Assembly: GCA_025603075.1 (NCBI GenBank)
Contig: MU626417.1
Coordinates: forward strand, 1-46,221
From: Neoconidiobolus thromboides FSU 785
Taxonomy: Eukaryota; Entomophthoromycota; Entomophthoromycetes; Entomophthorales; Neoconidiobolaceae
Direction: 5' to 3'
DNA: 46,221 nucleotides
This document shows, piece after piece, positions 35,467 through 46,221 of the stretch (position 1 is the first letter of the stretch; every line of letters begins with the position of its first letter). The position numbers were made by a program, and so were the translations under genes. A model generated the notes under the pieces. The model saw nothing but the letters and a program-made list of their open reading frames with translations, was not told the DNA's origin and did not search any database.

Positions 35467-38400
35467 ATTGTAATAAATAATAAATTAATTTTTCTTGTAA
35501 ATTAGAATCAATTAATAATTCATCCCATGGTTCAATTATTTCATTAATTTGATTAATAGTTAAACTAAAATAGAATTCTAAATAAAATTCACATTTAATT
35601 AATAATAATATTTCTATATCATCAAATTCTTTCATATTAAATAAATCATAAAACAAAGGTAATAATTCCATACGATAGTCAATCACTATTGTTGTATCTT
35701 TAATAAAATCATTTAATAAATATTGTTGAATTGATTCTAATGTATTTATTGCCCATTGTTCATTTAAATAATTTTTAATTAGTGATATAAATTGTTGAAT
35801 TATATTAATTGTTTTGTTTTCAATCAATTGTTGTTTTAATACTAAAATAAAAATTTCTTTTAATATTGTAAATTCATTCGATTTGTTTGATAACTGTTGT
35901 TGCCAATCAATTGATAATAAATTATTATAATATTTATTAAACAATAATAAAGAATGATATAATAAATTTGGGTTAATATTTTGCAATATTAATGATTTAT
36001 ATAATAAAATAATATCATTGAAATTAATATGTTGTTGATTCAATAAGCTATCAATTCTTTTAATAACTATGTAACCTAAATCTTCTTCAGTTATTGGATC
36101 AATTAAATTGTTTAATTCTTCTAAAAATTCAATTCTTTTTATTATATTATTAACTATATTATTAAATGATTCTATATTCTCATTATTCTCATTATTATTA
36201 TTGTTATTTAAAATATTTTCTTTAATAATAGTAATTAATAATTGTTGAGATTGTAAATTAATAGTTTCTTGATATTTCATATTAATAAATTGATTAATTA
36301 AATTTAAACTATTATTAAGATTTAATTGGATTATATATTTGTTTAATAATATAACATCTTCAGGTAAAAATACATTATTTTGTTGTATAATAAATGAAAT
36401 TTGATAAATTAAATACCATAAAATTATATTGGATTTTAATATTTGTTGTTCTTGTAAGCTTAATTCAATGTAACATTGTTTTTCTTCGCCAAATATTGGT
36501 AATAATTGTAAATAAGTATCCAATTGATTTAATATAAACTCATTGCCATTAGATTGCTGATATAACAAATTAAAGTGAGATTGTAAGTCATTATAATTCT
36601 TATTGAATTTATTGTTTAATAATAATTTAAAATCAATTATATTATCATTAACTATCTTATTATTACTTTTAATACTTTCAGTCCAATTATTTAATAATTC
36701 CGTTCTTAATATAAGTTGATGAATAATTAATTGATTTTTCTATTGAAATTTAAAATTTAAAATATTATTTATATTATATAAATATTATTAAATAATTACC
36801 TCATCTTTTTCTTTGTTTGATTTATCTAATATTTCTCCAAACATAATAAAATATAAATTTAATTTAATTAAATCATTACCCTTAATATCACTATAAAATG
36901 TATAAAATTGATCAACAACCTTTTCATTAATTATTAATGATTCTAAATATTCTTTTGTATTAGACCAATAATAATCTTCCAAGTCATTGATTTTAACTTG
37001 ATTTGAGAAATAATAACTAATATGAATCAAATACAGTGTTTGCAGATCAATATTAAAATTAATTGCAATTGTTATTACGTTTGATGTTTGTATTGTATCT
37101 TCTGTTTGTATTCTTAATTCCAATAATAAACTTTGTTCTCTTTTGTTAGATAATCGAAATGCTTCACTGTTAATATCCAATTTTTCTAATATCGAATTGA
37201 TTTCTTCTTCTTCATTTAATTTTTGACTTAATTTTATATTCTCTTGAATTGTTTTCAATTCTTTATTATTATTATCTAAGTTAGTTAAATAATTAATAAA
37301 TTGTTTTGGCTGAATTGTTGTTAAATTGCTATATTGTGTAGTAGTATCACTTATATCTGATTTAGTAATATAATTTAAACCAAAATGAAATGCTTTCCAT
37401 AATAAATCTTCTGGGTTTTGTTGTAATGTATTAAAAAATTCAACTTTATCTTCCTAAAAGTAAATATCAAGTATGTTAAGATTAAAACAATTTTATTATA
37501 TTATAATAAATTACCTCTGATAAATCATAAATAAAAAATTGAGAAAGTGTATCATTAATATTATTACTTAATTGAAGTTTGATTTTTTTAATTAATTCTT
37601 TATGAAGTATAGCATCATCATTACTTAATAAACTATCTTTCAATAACATTAATATTCTAAATATTGCTTCTAATGGACTAAGTTGCCAATTGAAATTATT
37701 GTTAGTAACAGCTACAATAGAATTATTAAAGATAGGATAATTATATATATTTAGTCTATTATTATTGTTATTATTATTGTTTATAATATCAATTATATTG
37801 TTGAATTGTTGTAATTCATCTGAATTCAATATAATTGTTTGATGATGATGATTATTACTGTATTTTATTAATTCTTTTGAATTTAGTAATTGAATTTCTA
37901 ATTCATAATAATAACTCAATACTTCATTTATTTTATCAATATTACAATTTGCTATTATTAAAGATAACAAATCAAATTTTTTATTAATATCTTTAAATTC
38001 TTTATCTGTGATTAATTCTAAAATATCATTGATACCTTCTGAATTACATTCATCTTCAATTAGAGCAGTTGAATATTCATATGCCATATTAAAATCTTTA
38101 TGTACTTTACTTGCTTTGATTATTAATTTATTGACAAAACTAAGATCCTCAATAATATTAATATTCAACAATGCTATTAACTCTTTAATTTTATCTGGTG
38201 ATTTATATAATTGACATTTTGAATTAAATATTAATTGCTTTAAATAAAACTTTGAATTTAATCGAATTTCTAAAGGTTGAGGTATTTGTTTTATATTGTA
38301 TTGTAAATAATAGTTATATAATTTTTGTACTCCAAATACAAAGTATTGCCATTGCTGTACTTTACTTGTTTCTTCTACTAAATCTAAACATTTTAATATA

Positions 38401-39766
38401 ATTTCTATTGAATTAGAATCAAATAAATTTGTTTGATTATCATAAAATTCCATTGATATTTCAAGTAATAAATCAATAACTTCTTCATATAAAATGGGTA
38501 AATCAATTTCATCAAGTATTATTGAGGCCATTTCAAATTCTAAAACATTATAAATATTATAAATACAAAAACAATAACAAATTTACCTTCTAATTCTAAA
38601 ATTTGTTGTAAAAAGAATATGAATAATTGTTTAATATTAATAGGACCAAAATAATGTTGATTAAATAATAATATTAGACCATCCCAAATTTTAATAATTG
38701 ATTGTTTTTCGTTGTTAATAATTAAAATTAATTGATTGATCAATTGAATACAATATAATTGATGTTGTTGAAAATTACTTAATAAAATTCGACTTAATCT
38801 TTCTTTTAAACTTGGAAAAGAATAACCTAAACTTTCAATGATTTCCCATCCTTCTATATTTTGTATTAAGAAACTAAAATAAGGATAAAATCCCTCTACT
38901 TTATTAACATTAATAATACTATCTGAAGTCAAATCTTCAACTTTTAAATTAATGCAAGTTTCATTAGACAAATTAGATAAATCTAAACTAGTATATAAAG
39001 TAACAAGATTAATAATAGATTGAATATGTTGATTAGTAATTGGTTTTTTAATTGACAATAAACTAAGTAAACAAGCTTTAATAAATTTTAATTCAATAAC
39101 TTTACCCCAAACTTCATTATATTTCAAAGTATTATCTATATTGGATGGTGGTAAATCTAACATTAAATGATAATTTTCTTTTGAATTATCTAACTCTTCA
39201 TATTCCATGATAAAAATATCTAATAACAATTCAGGAGAAGAACCTAAAGCAACTAAACGATAAACTAATTTTGCGATTTGATATCTTGATAAGATTAAAA
39301 ACTTTTTTAAATTAAAATTAATAGCTTCTTTTTCAGAAACTTGTTCCATTTGATTTAATTCTAATTGTAATACTTTAATTTGAATTAACCATTCTACTTT
39401 TTTGATAATACTACTTAATTTTTTTAAATTTAACTTATGCTGACCTAAATTTAATAATGAATAACATAACATTAAATCCCCTACTCTTTCATCGATTTTT
39501 ATAGCTCTTTGGACATGCCATCCCTTTAACTTCTCCTCCGAGGAATAAGGAACTAAATTTTGTAACCAAAAGATATACACTTCAGGATCTAAAGCTTCAG
39601 GTAAATGGATTAAAAACAACAAGTCGTCTGAATTTTCATACTTGTGATAATGAGTTTCGTATTGAGAACGGATATGAGAAATAATTTCATCTGAATACTT
39701 TTTTTGTTCTAGTTGAAAGAGTAAACGTTGAATATTACTTTGGTTATCAAATTTCATTTTTTTCAT
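34589..39766 (-). CDS. SEC39: Sec39 / NBAS homologue, Dsl1 tethering complex subunit
   Basis: Four exons (39766-38587, 38539-37515, 37453-36800, 36739-34589), 1,669 aa, between yeast Sec39 (709) and human NBAS (about 2,370). Sec39 is an alpha-solenoid subunit of the Dsl1/NRZ complex that tethers Golgi-derived COPI vesicles at the ER. The Sec39 domain lies around residues 390-620: LIFNSKCQLYKSPDKIKELI, KDFNMAYEYSTALI, then EFKDINKKFDLLSLIIANC. The rest is helical, Leu/Ile/Asn-rich. A run of 13-14 Asn is encoded by (ATT)n-type repeats near 35430-35466, plus shorter Asn tracts. An alternative start 9 nt downstream (39757) is possible. A relic of the 3' end is at 32703-32870. Confidence 0.88.
35430..35466. 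repeat. ATT/AAT trinucleotide microsatellite coding for poly-Asn
   Basis: A pure run of ATT units on the + strand inside SEC39, read as AAT (Asn) on the coding strand. It keeps the frame; length is probably variable between strains. Confidence 0.9.
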
Positions 39767-39895
39767 AAGTGAAAATTTAAAGAATGAAAATAACGAAATT
39801 GAAGTCACTCTTAGTTTAAAGTGACCTAATGAGTTGAATTTATTGCTAACATAAAATTCAAAATATTGTTTTTTGGTTTCTTTAAAAATTCAAAA
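39767..39895. promoter_or_regulatory. 129-bp divergent promoter of SEC39 and kanadaptin
   Basis: The two start codons face away from each other over only 129 bp, so both genes must share control sequences. An inverted repeat GTCACT ... AGTGAC lies at 39804-39825, 38 bp from SEC39 and about 70 bp from kanadaptin. The segment GTCACTCTTAGTTTAAA nearly repeats the left arm of the palindrome upstream of MED12 (27675). Confidence 0.6.
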
Positions 39896-42205
39896 ATGGG
39901 TATTCTATAAAATAACTGAAATTAATATAAAGTTCATAATATTTTAGATTTACCACCGTTAAATTACATGCTACCCGAATGGAGTGGTAAACCGAGTATT
40001 AAGTTATATTTAGAAGTAATTAAAGGAGGGGTACAATTGGAAAATTTTTTGCTAAAAAACAAAGAGATTATTGTAGTTGGTAACAACAAATTCATTTAAT
40101 GGTTTTAAAGTAGTAATAATCAAAATAAATTAAAAGGTCGATTACCAAACTGTGATTTACAATTAGAACATCAAGTAAGTTTTTTTAAATTTCATATGAA
40201 GAAATAAAATTAGAACTCAAATCAAAAGTCCATTTCAAGATATCATGCTTTATTTCAGTTTAATGAGAAAGGTAGTTTATATAATATTAATATTAAAATA
40301 AATAAAAATAACAAATAATTAGGGGAATGTTATATTTATGATTTAGGAAGTACACATGGCACTTTTGTCAATAAAGTAAAAATTGAGCAAAAAAAATATG
40401 CATTATTAAAAGAAGAAGATCAAATAAAGTTTGGAGAATCAACTAGGATATTTATTTTTAAAACAGAGATTAATACCAAAGTAAGGGCTTATCAAGATCA
40501 ACAAAAAGAAACAGAAGTTACTTGGTAATTACTATTCTATTTGACCTTTTTTTTTAAATTTTAACCTTTATAATCTTTTGGTTTTAGGGGTTTTGCTGAA
40601 GATGCTGTAGAAGAAGAAGATATCAATGATCTTATTAATGATGATACAAATGAACAGGATGCTTATTATTATAAAGATCCAAAGAAAGCGTTGAAAAATT
40701 ATTTAGAAGTAAGTTTTGTCTACAAACTAATTTTAGTTATTCATTAGTATAACGTATAAAAGAATCAAGGTGTTGCTGTTGAATATGAAATATCGGAAGA
40801 AGGTGAAAAAAATGAAAAGGAATATACAGCAAAGTAAAAAAATTATTAAATTTTAGTTTATTTTGACTTATTATTTTGTTAGAGTTTTACTTCCCATACC
40901 AGAATTAGAAAGTTTAAATAGTGACATTATGTATGGTATTGGCCATTCTAATAAAAAGAGGTAATATTTAAAAAATTTAAACATAAATAAGTAAGAAAAG
41001 TTAATAGGTTTTATCAATTTTAGAGAAGCGGAAAGATTGGCTGCATTAAATGCATGTGAAAAGCTAGATAAAATGAAACTATTGAGATCTAATGGATTGA
41101 GTATTTCAGGTAATTAATACTGTAATGTATACTAATATATACTAGATAATATTTAAATAGATTTAAAAAAACAACGTCTTAAAAGATTGTTAAAAGAAAA
41201 TGAAGCAGAAGAATTTGATGATTTTTATGATAGAACAGGATATGGTGATTTATTTTAATAGTATATCTAATAGTAATTAATAAGTAATAATTAATAAATC
41301 CTAGTCGAAAAAAGTAAATTACGTAAAAATCAACGTAAAGAAAAAGAAGATAAAATAGAGACATTTGACAGTTTAAATTTCAAAAGAAAGCAATTAATCG
41401 AAAATATTAATAATTTAAAAATGAATATTATCATCATTCAGAATAAAATTGATGAAGATATGGAAATAGTAAATGGTAATTTAATAATATTATATTATTA
41501 TATATTTATATTAATAACAATACTATTATTTATATAGAATGTAAACAGAATGATAATGAATTGGATGGCTATATGACACAAATGAAAATTAGTGAAAATA
41601 GAAAATTAAAAAAAGAAAATGATAAGAAATTAAATTTATTAACTATTGTAAGTTAATTATATTATTATATTATTAGTAATATTATTAACAATTCTTTAGG
41701 AATTAAAAAAAGTACTGAAATTAATTGAAATTGTTGCACCTGATTCCAAATTTGATGAAGAAGTAGATGATGATGACACTTTAAAACAAAAAATAAGACA
41801 AAATAACTCAAATATTATTGATAAAGAAAAAGAAGTAAAGATAAAGGAAAACAAAGAAGCAGATAAGAATAAAATTGAGGAAAAGGAAGTGAGAAGTGAG
41901 GAAATAAAGGAGATAAGTAGTGAAGGAAAAGTAATAAATAATGAAAAGGAAGCACCAAATAATGATGATAATAACAATGAGGGTATTAAAAAAATAGAAT
42001 CAAAAGTTGAAACTAATAATGAAAAAGATGATGATGATGATGATGATGAAGGATATAATTTTAATATTCAAGATGATAATAATAATTGGGTTCCACCTCA
42101 AGGACAAAGTGGTAATAATATAATTATATAATTATAAAAGGATATTAATAGTTTATAACTTTAGGAGATGGAAGATCCCATTTAAACGATAAATATGGGT
42201 ATTAA
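39896..42205 (+). CDS. SLC4A1AP: Kanadaptin (SLC4A1AP) homologue, FHA-domain nuclear protein
   Basis: Fourteen exons: 39896-39899, 39948-40079, 40137-40174, 40214-40271, 40323-40524, 40588-40708, 40763-40833, 40883-40960, 41024-41109, 41161-41244, 41305-41475, 41538-41647, 41700-42111, 42165-42205; phases close, 535 aa. The first exon is only ATG+G. Seen: N-terminal LPEWSGKPSIKLYLEVIKGG, an FHA domain (phosphopeptide binding) with GRLPNCDLQLEH, SISRYHALFQF and DLGSTHGTFVN; QGVAVEYEISEEG; a DSRM-like helix REAERLAALNACEKLDKMKL; EFDDFYDRTG; a long Lys/Glu coiled coil; an Asp run; and the family C-terminus WVPPQGQSGDGRSHLNDKYG. Kanadaptin is a mainly nuclear protein, with a suggested link to RNA processing; its function in fungi is not established. 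The tiny first exon and 39-nt third intron are unusual. Confidence 0.93.
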
Positions 42206-42389
42206 ATATTAAATTAGAAAACAAAAATAAAATATTTTTATATAAAATAAAATTTATTAAATTTTAATATTAAATTAATTTATAAATCAAATTCCAGCCT
42301 AATAAAAATTTTTATTCAAAATTTTATTTAGGAAATTTAATTCATTTTTACAAAATTAATATCTATTTCATCGTTGTTTTAGAGAAAAA

Positions 42390-43729
42390 TTAAGGATTAG
42401 GAGGACAACATTGTATAGGAGCACATTGAGCTTGACAAGGTAAAAGACAAGTAGAATCGCGAATAGTAGGACCAGAAGAAACAGTCAATTTAGGAGAGGA
42501 AGAAGTTGAACTATTACTAGAATCGTTTTCAAATTCAGGTTGAATTGTAACAGAATGAACACCATAACTATGTAAGATACGTTTGATTTCAGTAGCAATA
42601 GATTGGAATCGCTTATGATGAGGGGAATCAATAACTACATGAATACTAGCAATAGATTTAGAATCACTTAATTGCCAAACATGAAGATCATGAATACTAA
42701 CAACACCTTCAATATCAGCTACTTGAAGACGTACATTTTCAATTGGTACAGTAGATGGTACCCCTTGAAGCAAAATAATCGAAGCACTTTTAATTAAAGG
42801 TAATGTAAATTTAACAATTAATAAAGTAATAATAATTGAAATCAAAGGATCAAACAGGTATCTTTCTGGGAATTCACATTTCCAAATAATTAAAGCAGAG
42901 ATAATAACAGCTATACTTGCTAAAGCATCTCCTAAAACATGTAAATAAACTCCCTGCATATTAAGCTGGCCTTCCTTTTCATTGGAATGGTCATGGGTGT
43001 GATCATGATTATGATTCTTTTGAGATTGATAATCATTAGATTGATTTCTTTGTAATAAATAACTACTTTCATTAATTTCTAATTGATGAGCATGAGATAC
43101 TTGTTTTGCAGTATCAATGATAGATTGTTGAAAAGTAGCTGGACTTAAAATATTTGTCTGATGATTTAAAGTATAATCAGTACCATCCTCAATTGAATGG
43201 GAATGTTCATGAGCATGACTTTCATTATGATTATGACTATGAGAACATTCACCATGGCTATGATGATGACCAAATAAAAACATACCTGATATGTTAAATA
43301 CTAAACCAATACTACCAACTACTAAAATTAATTCTGGGTTTTCAATTTCAACAGGTTTGAAAAAACGAGGAATTGCTTCAGCAACAATAGTAAGACATAA
43401 ACCTAATAACAATACAGCATTAATTAAAGCACCTAATACTTCCGCTCTTTGTAATCCATAAGTATAATTTGGATCATATTTGGTATTTTCAGATAACTGA
43501 AATAAAAATAATCAGTAAGTTTGTTCTTAATAATATAATAAAATAATAATAAACTTACTTTAACAGCATAAACAGCAATAACTAAGGATACCACATCATT
43601 TAACATATGAAAAGCGTCAGCCACTAAAGCAATTGAACCCACCCAATAACCAACGATTAATTCAGTGAAGAATAAAATGACGCTTAATGTCAATTGTATA
43701 TATAATTTTGTCGTTTTTGATAACCCCAT
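42390..43729 (-). CDS. ZRC1: Zinc transporter, cation diffusion facilitator (Zrc1/Cot1 type)
   Basis: Two exons (43729-43559, 43496-42390), 425 aa (yeast Zrc1 442). It exchanges cytosolic Zn2+ for H+ into the vacuole or secretory compartments. Seen: TM1 LTLSVILFFTELIVGYWVGS, TM2 with the zinc site DAFHMLND (His 41, Asp 45), LQRAEVLGALINAVLLLGL, TM4 LVVGSIGLVFNISG, then a His-rich cytosolic loop (HHHSHGECSHSHNH and HNHDHTHDH, residues ~134-230), TM5 with the second site HVLGD (His 243, Asp 247), TM6, and the C-terminal domain VADIEGVVSIHDLHVWQLSD. The tail ends Cys-rich (CLLPCQAQCAPIQCC), an extra possible metal-binding stretch. HxxxD in both TM2 and TM5 indicates Zn selectivity. Confidence 0.95.
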
Positions 43730-45058
43730 TTTTACAAAGTTAATAATAATAATAATAATTAAAGCTAATTTTTTAAAAAAACTTATTGATTTATCAAGTT
43801 TGTTTTTATACTATTTTATTTCAATTAAGCAATTAATTATATAATCCTATTTTCATTGGTGGAATTTAATCACTGTTTGATCATTGGCTCTATTTTTAGC
43901 CTATGTACCTGTAAATCAAGGGTTTTTGTCATATCTTTGAATTAATATCAGATAAAAAAATTATGTAAAAAAAGAGGATTATTCAAATAAATTTTTTTAA
44001 TAATTTGGCTAAATCAACTATATCAAGTAAATAGAGGTAACTTAATGGCTATCATGCTAAATTAATGAAAAATATCATAAGTTATTTCTTCTATTTTTAG
44101 TATAAAGCCTCAATAGTTGTATTCATTGTGAGTTATTAATATCAAATTGTTTATTCTCCTATTATCAACTTTATTAATCGTTACTTATTCAACTTTTAAA
44201 CATCTATATCTCTATCATTTATTATAAGGCTTATAATATTATATGTTTTTGACGTTTTGTTTTTATTAATATATTACCAATATCTTATATATTGAAACAA
44301 CTTACAAATGCTTTCAAAGAATGAAACTATTAAATCAATTGAAATTTTGAAATTTTGAAATCGAAGTTTCTAAAAGCTAAAAATTAAGGATGTTATTTTT
44401 AGAGTTTTTAGCACAAGTTTTTATTTCCTTTTTTAAATTCATGCTTAACTCAACTTAGTCATTACTTCATTTAACCTCTTATTTTAAAACTATTCTTAAT
44501 AATATTGAACTTGCTTTTTGTAATACAATTTTCTTAATAATTTATTAGTTTATTAATATAAGAAAGAATAAAAATTAATAATAAATTTAGTATGAAATTA
44601 ATTTAAATATCAATATTGATGTTTTTTAATAACAAATTAATTACTATTAATTTTAATGTTTATAAATCATTTTTATTACATACTTATCTTATAGTTTATT
44701 GTTTATTAGGTTTATTATTTTAAACATGATCTGATAAGATTAAACAATCAATTTCTAATCATGAATTTAAATTTTCTTGTTTATTTAAGACAACTAATTT
44801 ATAAAGAATATTTATTATTAAAATTATTTTTTACTATTTAATTATGTTTTTTGAATCATATATTGTATATCGTTATATATATTTATATTATTATAATTTG
44901 TTAAGCTAATCGAATAATTACTTTTTTAATATTCATTTACATTTATATATTTTATTTTATCTTTATTATTAGTATTTCAAAATTTTAAAAATGAAGATAA
45001 TTTAACAAGATTTTGCTCTAAATTAAATAGTCTTTAAAACTTTATAACTTTTAGCATT

Positions 45059-45153
45059 TGGAAGTGTTTTTTAGTTTCATCATTTTTTCCATTTTTTAAG
45101 CTCCTGTTTAAACGGAAAAATTGTCAGCAAAATTAGATACAAAAACAACTGCT
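45059..45153 (-). mobile_element. Short TIR element, copy 16, decayed (reverse orientation)
   Basis: Starts TGGAAGTG and keeps the core AAGCTCCTGTTTAAACGG; the right end has drifted (ACAACTGCTA), so the boundary is approximate. Confidence 0.75.
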
Positions 45154-45208
45154 ATTTAGCTTTTATTAAAAAGGAATAATTTAAATAAAAATAAATGTTT
45201 TAGTAATA

Positions 45209-45306
45209 TGGGGATGTGCTTTTTTGTTTAAGAATTTTACTAGTTTTTCCACTCAAATAGCGCTTAAAAGATGGGAAAAGTAATGAAGCCAAAAAAAACA
45301 TCCCCA
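45209..45306 (+). mobile_element. Short TIR element, copy 17
   Basis: 98 bp with perfect ends TGGGGATGT and ACATCCCCA, TA on both sides. One of the best preserved copies. Confidence 0.93.
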
Positions 45307-45395
45307 TATTGTTAAGTATATTTTAACTTTAATATATTTTAAACTTTTTGAAATTATACAAAAAAACATTGCAATTTATAAAGCTATTAAAGTAC

Positions 45396-45478
45396 TTTCA
45401 TCCCTTTTTCTATCTTTTAAGCGCTATTTGAGCGGAAAAATTGTTAGTACAATTCTTAAATACAAAAATACATCCCCG
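45396..45478 (-). mobile_element. Short TIR element, copy 18, truncated (reverse orientation)
   Basis: The left terminal repeat is missing; the sequence enters at CATCCCTTTTTCTATC and runs through AAGCGCTATTTGAGCGG to CATCCCCG. Confidence 0.8.
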
Positions 45479-45766
45479 ATAAGAAAAATAAAAAATTAAC
45501 CCCTGGACTTATTTTATAAAATAACAGAAAAGTTAAAGTTTTGATATTTGTTAAACAAATGAGTGTCTTATTAAATAATGAAAATAAATTATTAATAGCT
45601 AAGTCAATAAATAGTCAAAGAGTAAATGATATGATAATAAGTAAAAGCTAGTACTACATTGCTTGTATTATATAAAAATAACTGGTTATAGTTTTAAAGC
45701 TAATCACTCCCTTTTATCCAGCTATTTATTTAATAGGAGATTTTTGATAGAGTTTTATAAAAAATA

Positions 45767-45866
45767 TGGGGATGTTTTTTCGTATTTAAGGATTTTACTA
45801 ATAGTTTTTCCACTCGAATAGTGTTCGAAAAATATAAAGATAATGAAATAAAAAAAAACATCGCCA
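45767..45866 (+). mobile_element. Short TIR element, copy 19
   Basis: 100 bp, ends TGGGGATG and CATCGCCA, TA on both sides; core CTCGAATAGTGTTCG somewhat diverged. Confidence 0.9.
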
Positions 45867-46121
45867 TATGCTTATTTATGTATTGCAACTTTGATTGATT
45901 TAATACATTAGGTTATATGAGTGAAATCTTTGTTAACATAGTGATTTTTATTAAATTTAATAAAGGTTCTCCTAACTTACAATATGTATTATAATAAAAT
46001 AATTTAAAGCATAAAATGTTTAAAAATCATACAAAAAAATAAAGCTATTTTTTTCGTTTCTTTATTTTAAAAAATAATTATTTGTTAAACGATCTTATAT
46101 TTGTTTTCTTAAATTACAATT

Positions 46122-46221
46122 TGGGGACGTATTTTTGTGTTTAAGAATTTTACTAACAATTTTTCAATCAAATAGCGCCTAAAAGATGGAAAAAATAACG
46201 AAGCCAAAAAAAACACCCCCA
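46122..46221 (+). mobile_element. Short TIR element, copy 20, ending at the window edge
   Basis: 100 bp, starts TGGGGACG (left flank TT) and ends CACCCCCA on the last base of the window, so its right flank is not visible. Confidence 0.88.

Larger units (their letters stand above)
43730..46221. other. Non-coding region upstream of zinc transporter with element cluster
   Basis: 2.5 kb without a recognised gene. Five element copies lie in the last 1.2 kb (45059, 45209, 45396, 45767, 46122). The first kilobase should contain the transporter promoter; nothing like a yeast Zap1 site was noticed. Confidence 0.7.

Noticed and set aside
41696-41977. Minus-strand 93-codon frame and the separate + frame at 41889-42131
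   Set aside because: The first is a mirror of the Glu/Lys-rich kanadaptin exon 13; the second is just the end of that exon read from an internal Met.
1-46221. CRISPR array, rRNA, prophage or bacterial operon features
   Set aside because: The spliced eukaryotic genes and dispersed rather than regularly spaced repeats exclude these; the 98-bp elements occur in both orientations at irregular distances.

Overview
This window looks like nuclear DNA of a very AT-rich, intron-rich fungus, probably an early-diverging lineage; I cannot place it further. The clues are short spliceosomal introns (about 39-75 nt, GT...AG), a fungal gene set (Gvp36-type BAR protein, Sec39, Zrc1-type zinc transporter, Rad16, fungal-type Ap4A phosphorylase), poly-Asn and poly-Asp tracts, and long non-coding gaps filled with short inverted-repeat elements. 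All gene models below were joined by hand from splice signals, reading phase and family motifs.

Layout. 1-2068: non-coding with three short elements. 2069-9465 (+): a Gvp36-like BAR-domain protein with a huge acidic, repeat-rich tail (2,357 aa). 10416-12104 (-): a divergent kinase-like protein. 12234-12306 (+): tRNA-Ile(AAT). 12307-15788: element-rich gap. 15789-17208 (-): casein kinase I (HRR25 type). 19081-19724 (-): SKP1. 20538-21736 (+): Ap4A phosphorylase. 21800-27576 (-): MED12 in 17 exons. 29052-31873 (+): RAD16. 32092-32467 (+): YOS1. 32468-34588: a decaying segment holding a relic of the SEC39 3' end, a small ORF split by an element, and a relic of the YOS1 5' end. 34589-39766 (-): SEC39/NBAS homologue. 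39896-42205 (+): kanadaptin homologue in 14 exons, sharing a 129-bp divergent promoter with SEC39. 42390-43729 (-): zinc transporter of the cation diffusion facilitator family. 43730-46221: non-coding with five more elements, the last ending on the final base.

The genes are housekeeping functions without operon logic: vesicle traffic (BAR protein, YOS1, SEC39), transcription and repair (MED12, RAD16), signalling and protein turnover (CK1, SKP1, kinase-like protein), nucleotide and metal homeostasis (Ap4A phosphorylase, zinc transporter).

The most unusual items are: (i) the giant acidic BAR-protein tail with four copies of an LGFY-containing motif; (ii) twenty copies of one ~98-bp terminal-inverted-repeat element, absent from the genes and introns but splitting one small ORF so that removing it together with one copy of a 2-bp flank restores the frame; (iii) the degraded tandem duplication of the YOS1/SEC39 junction.
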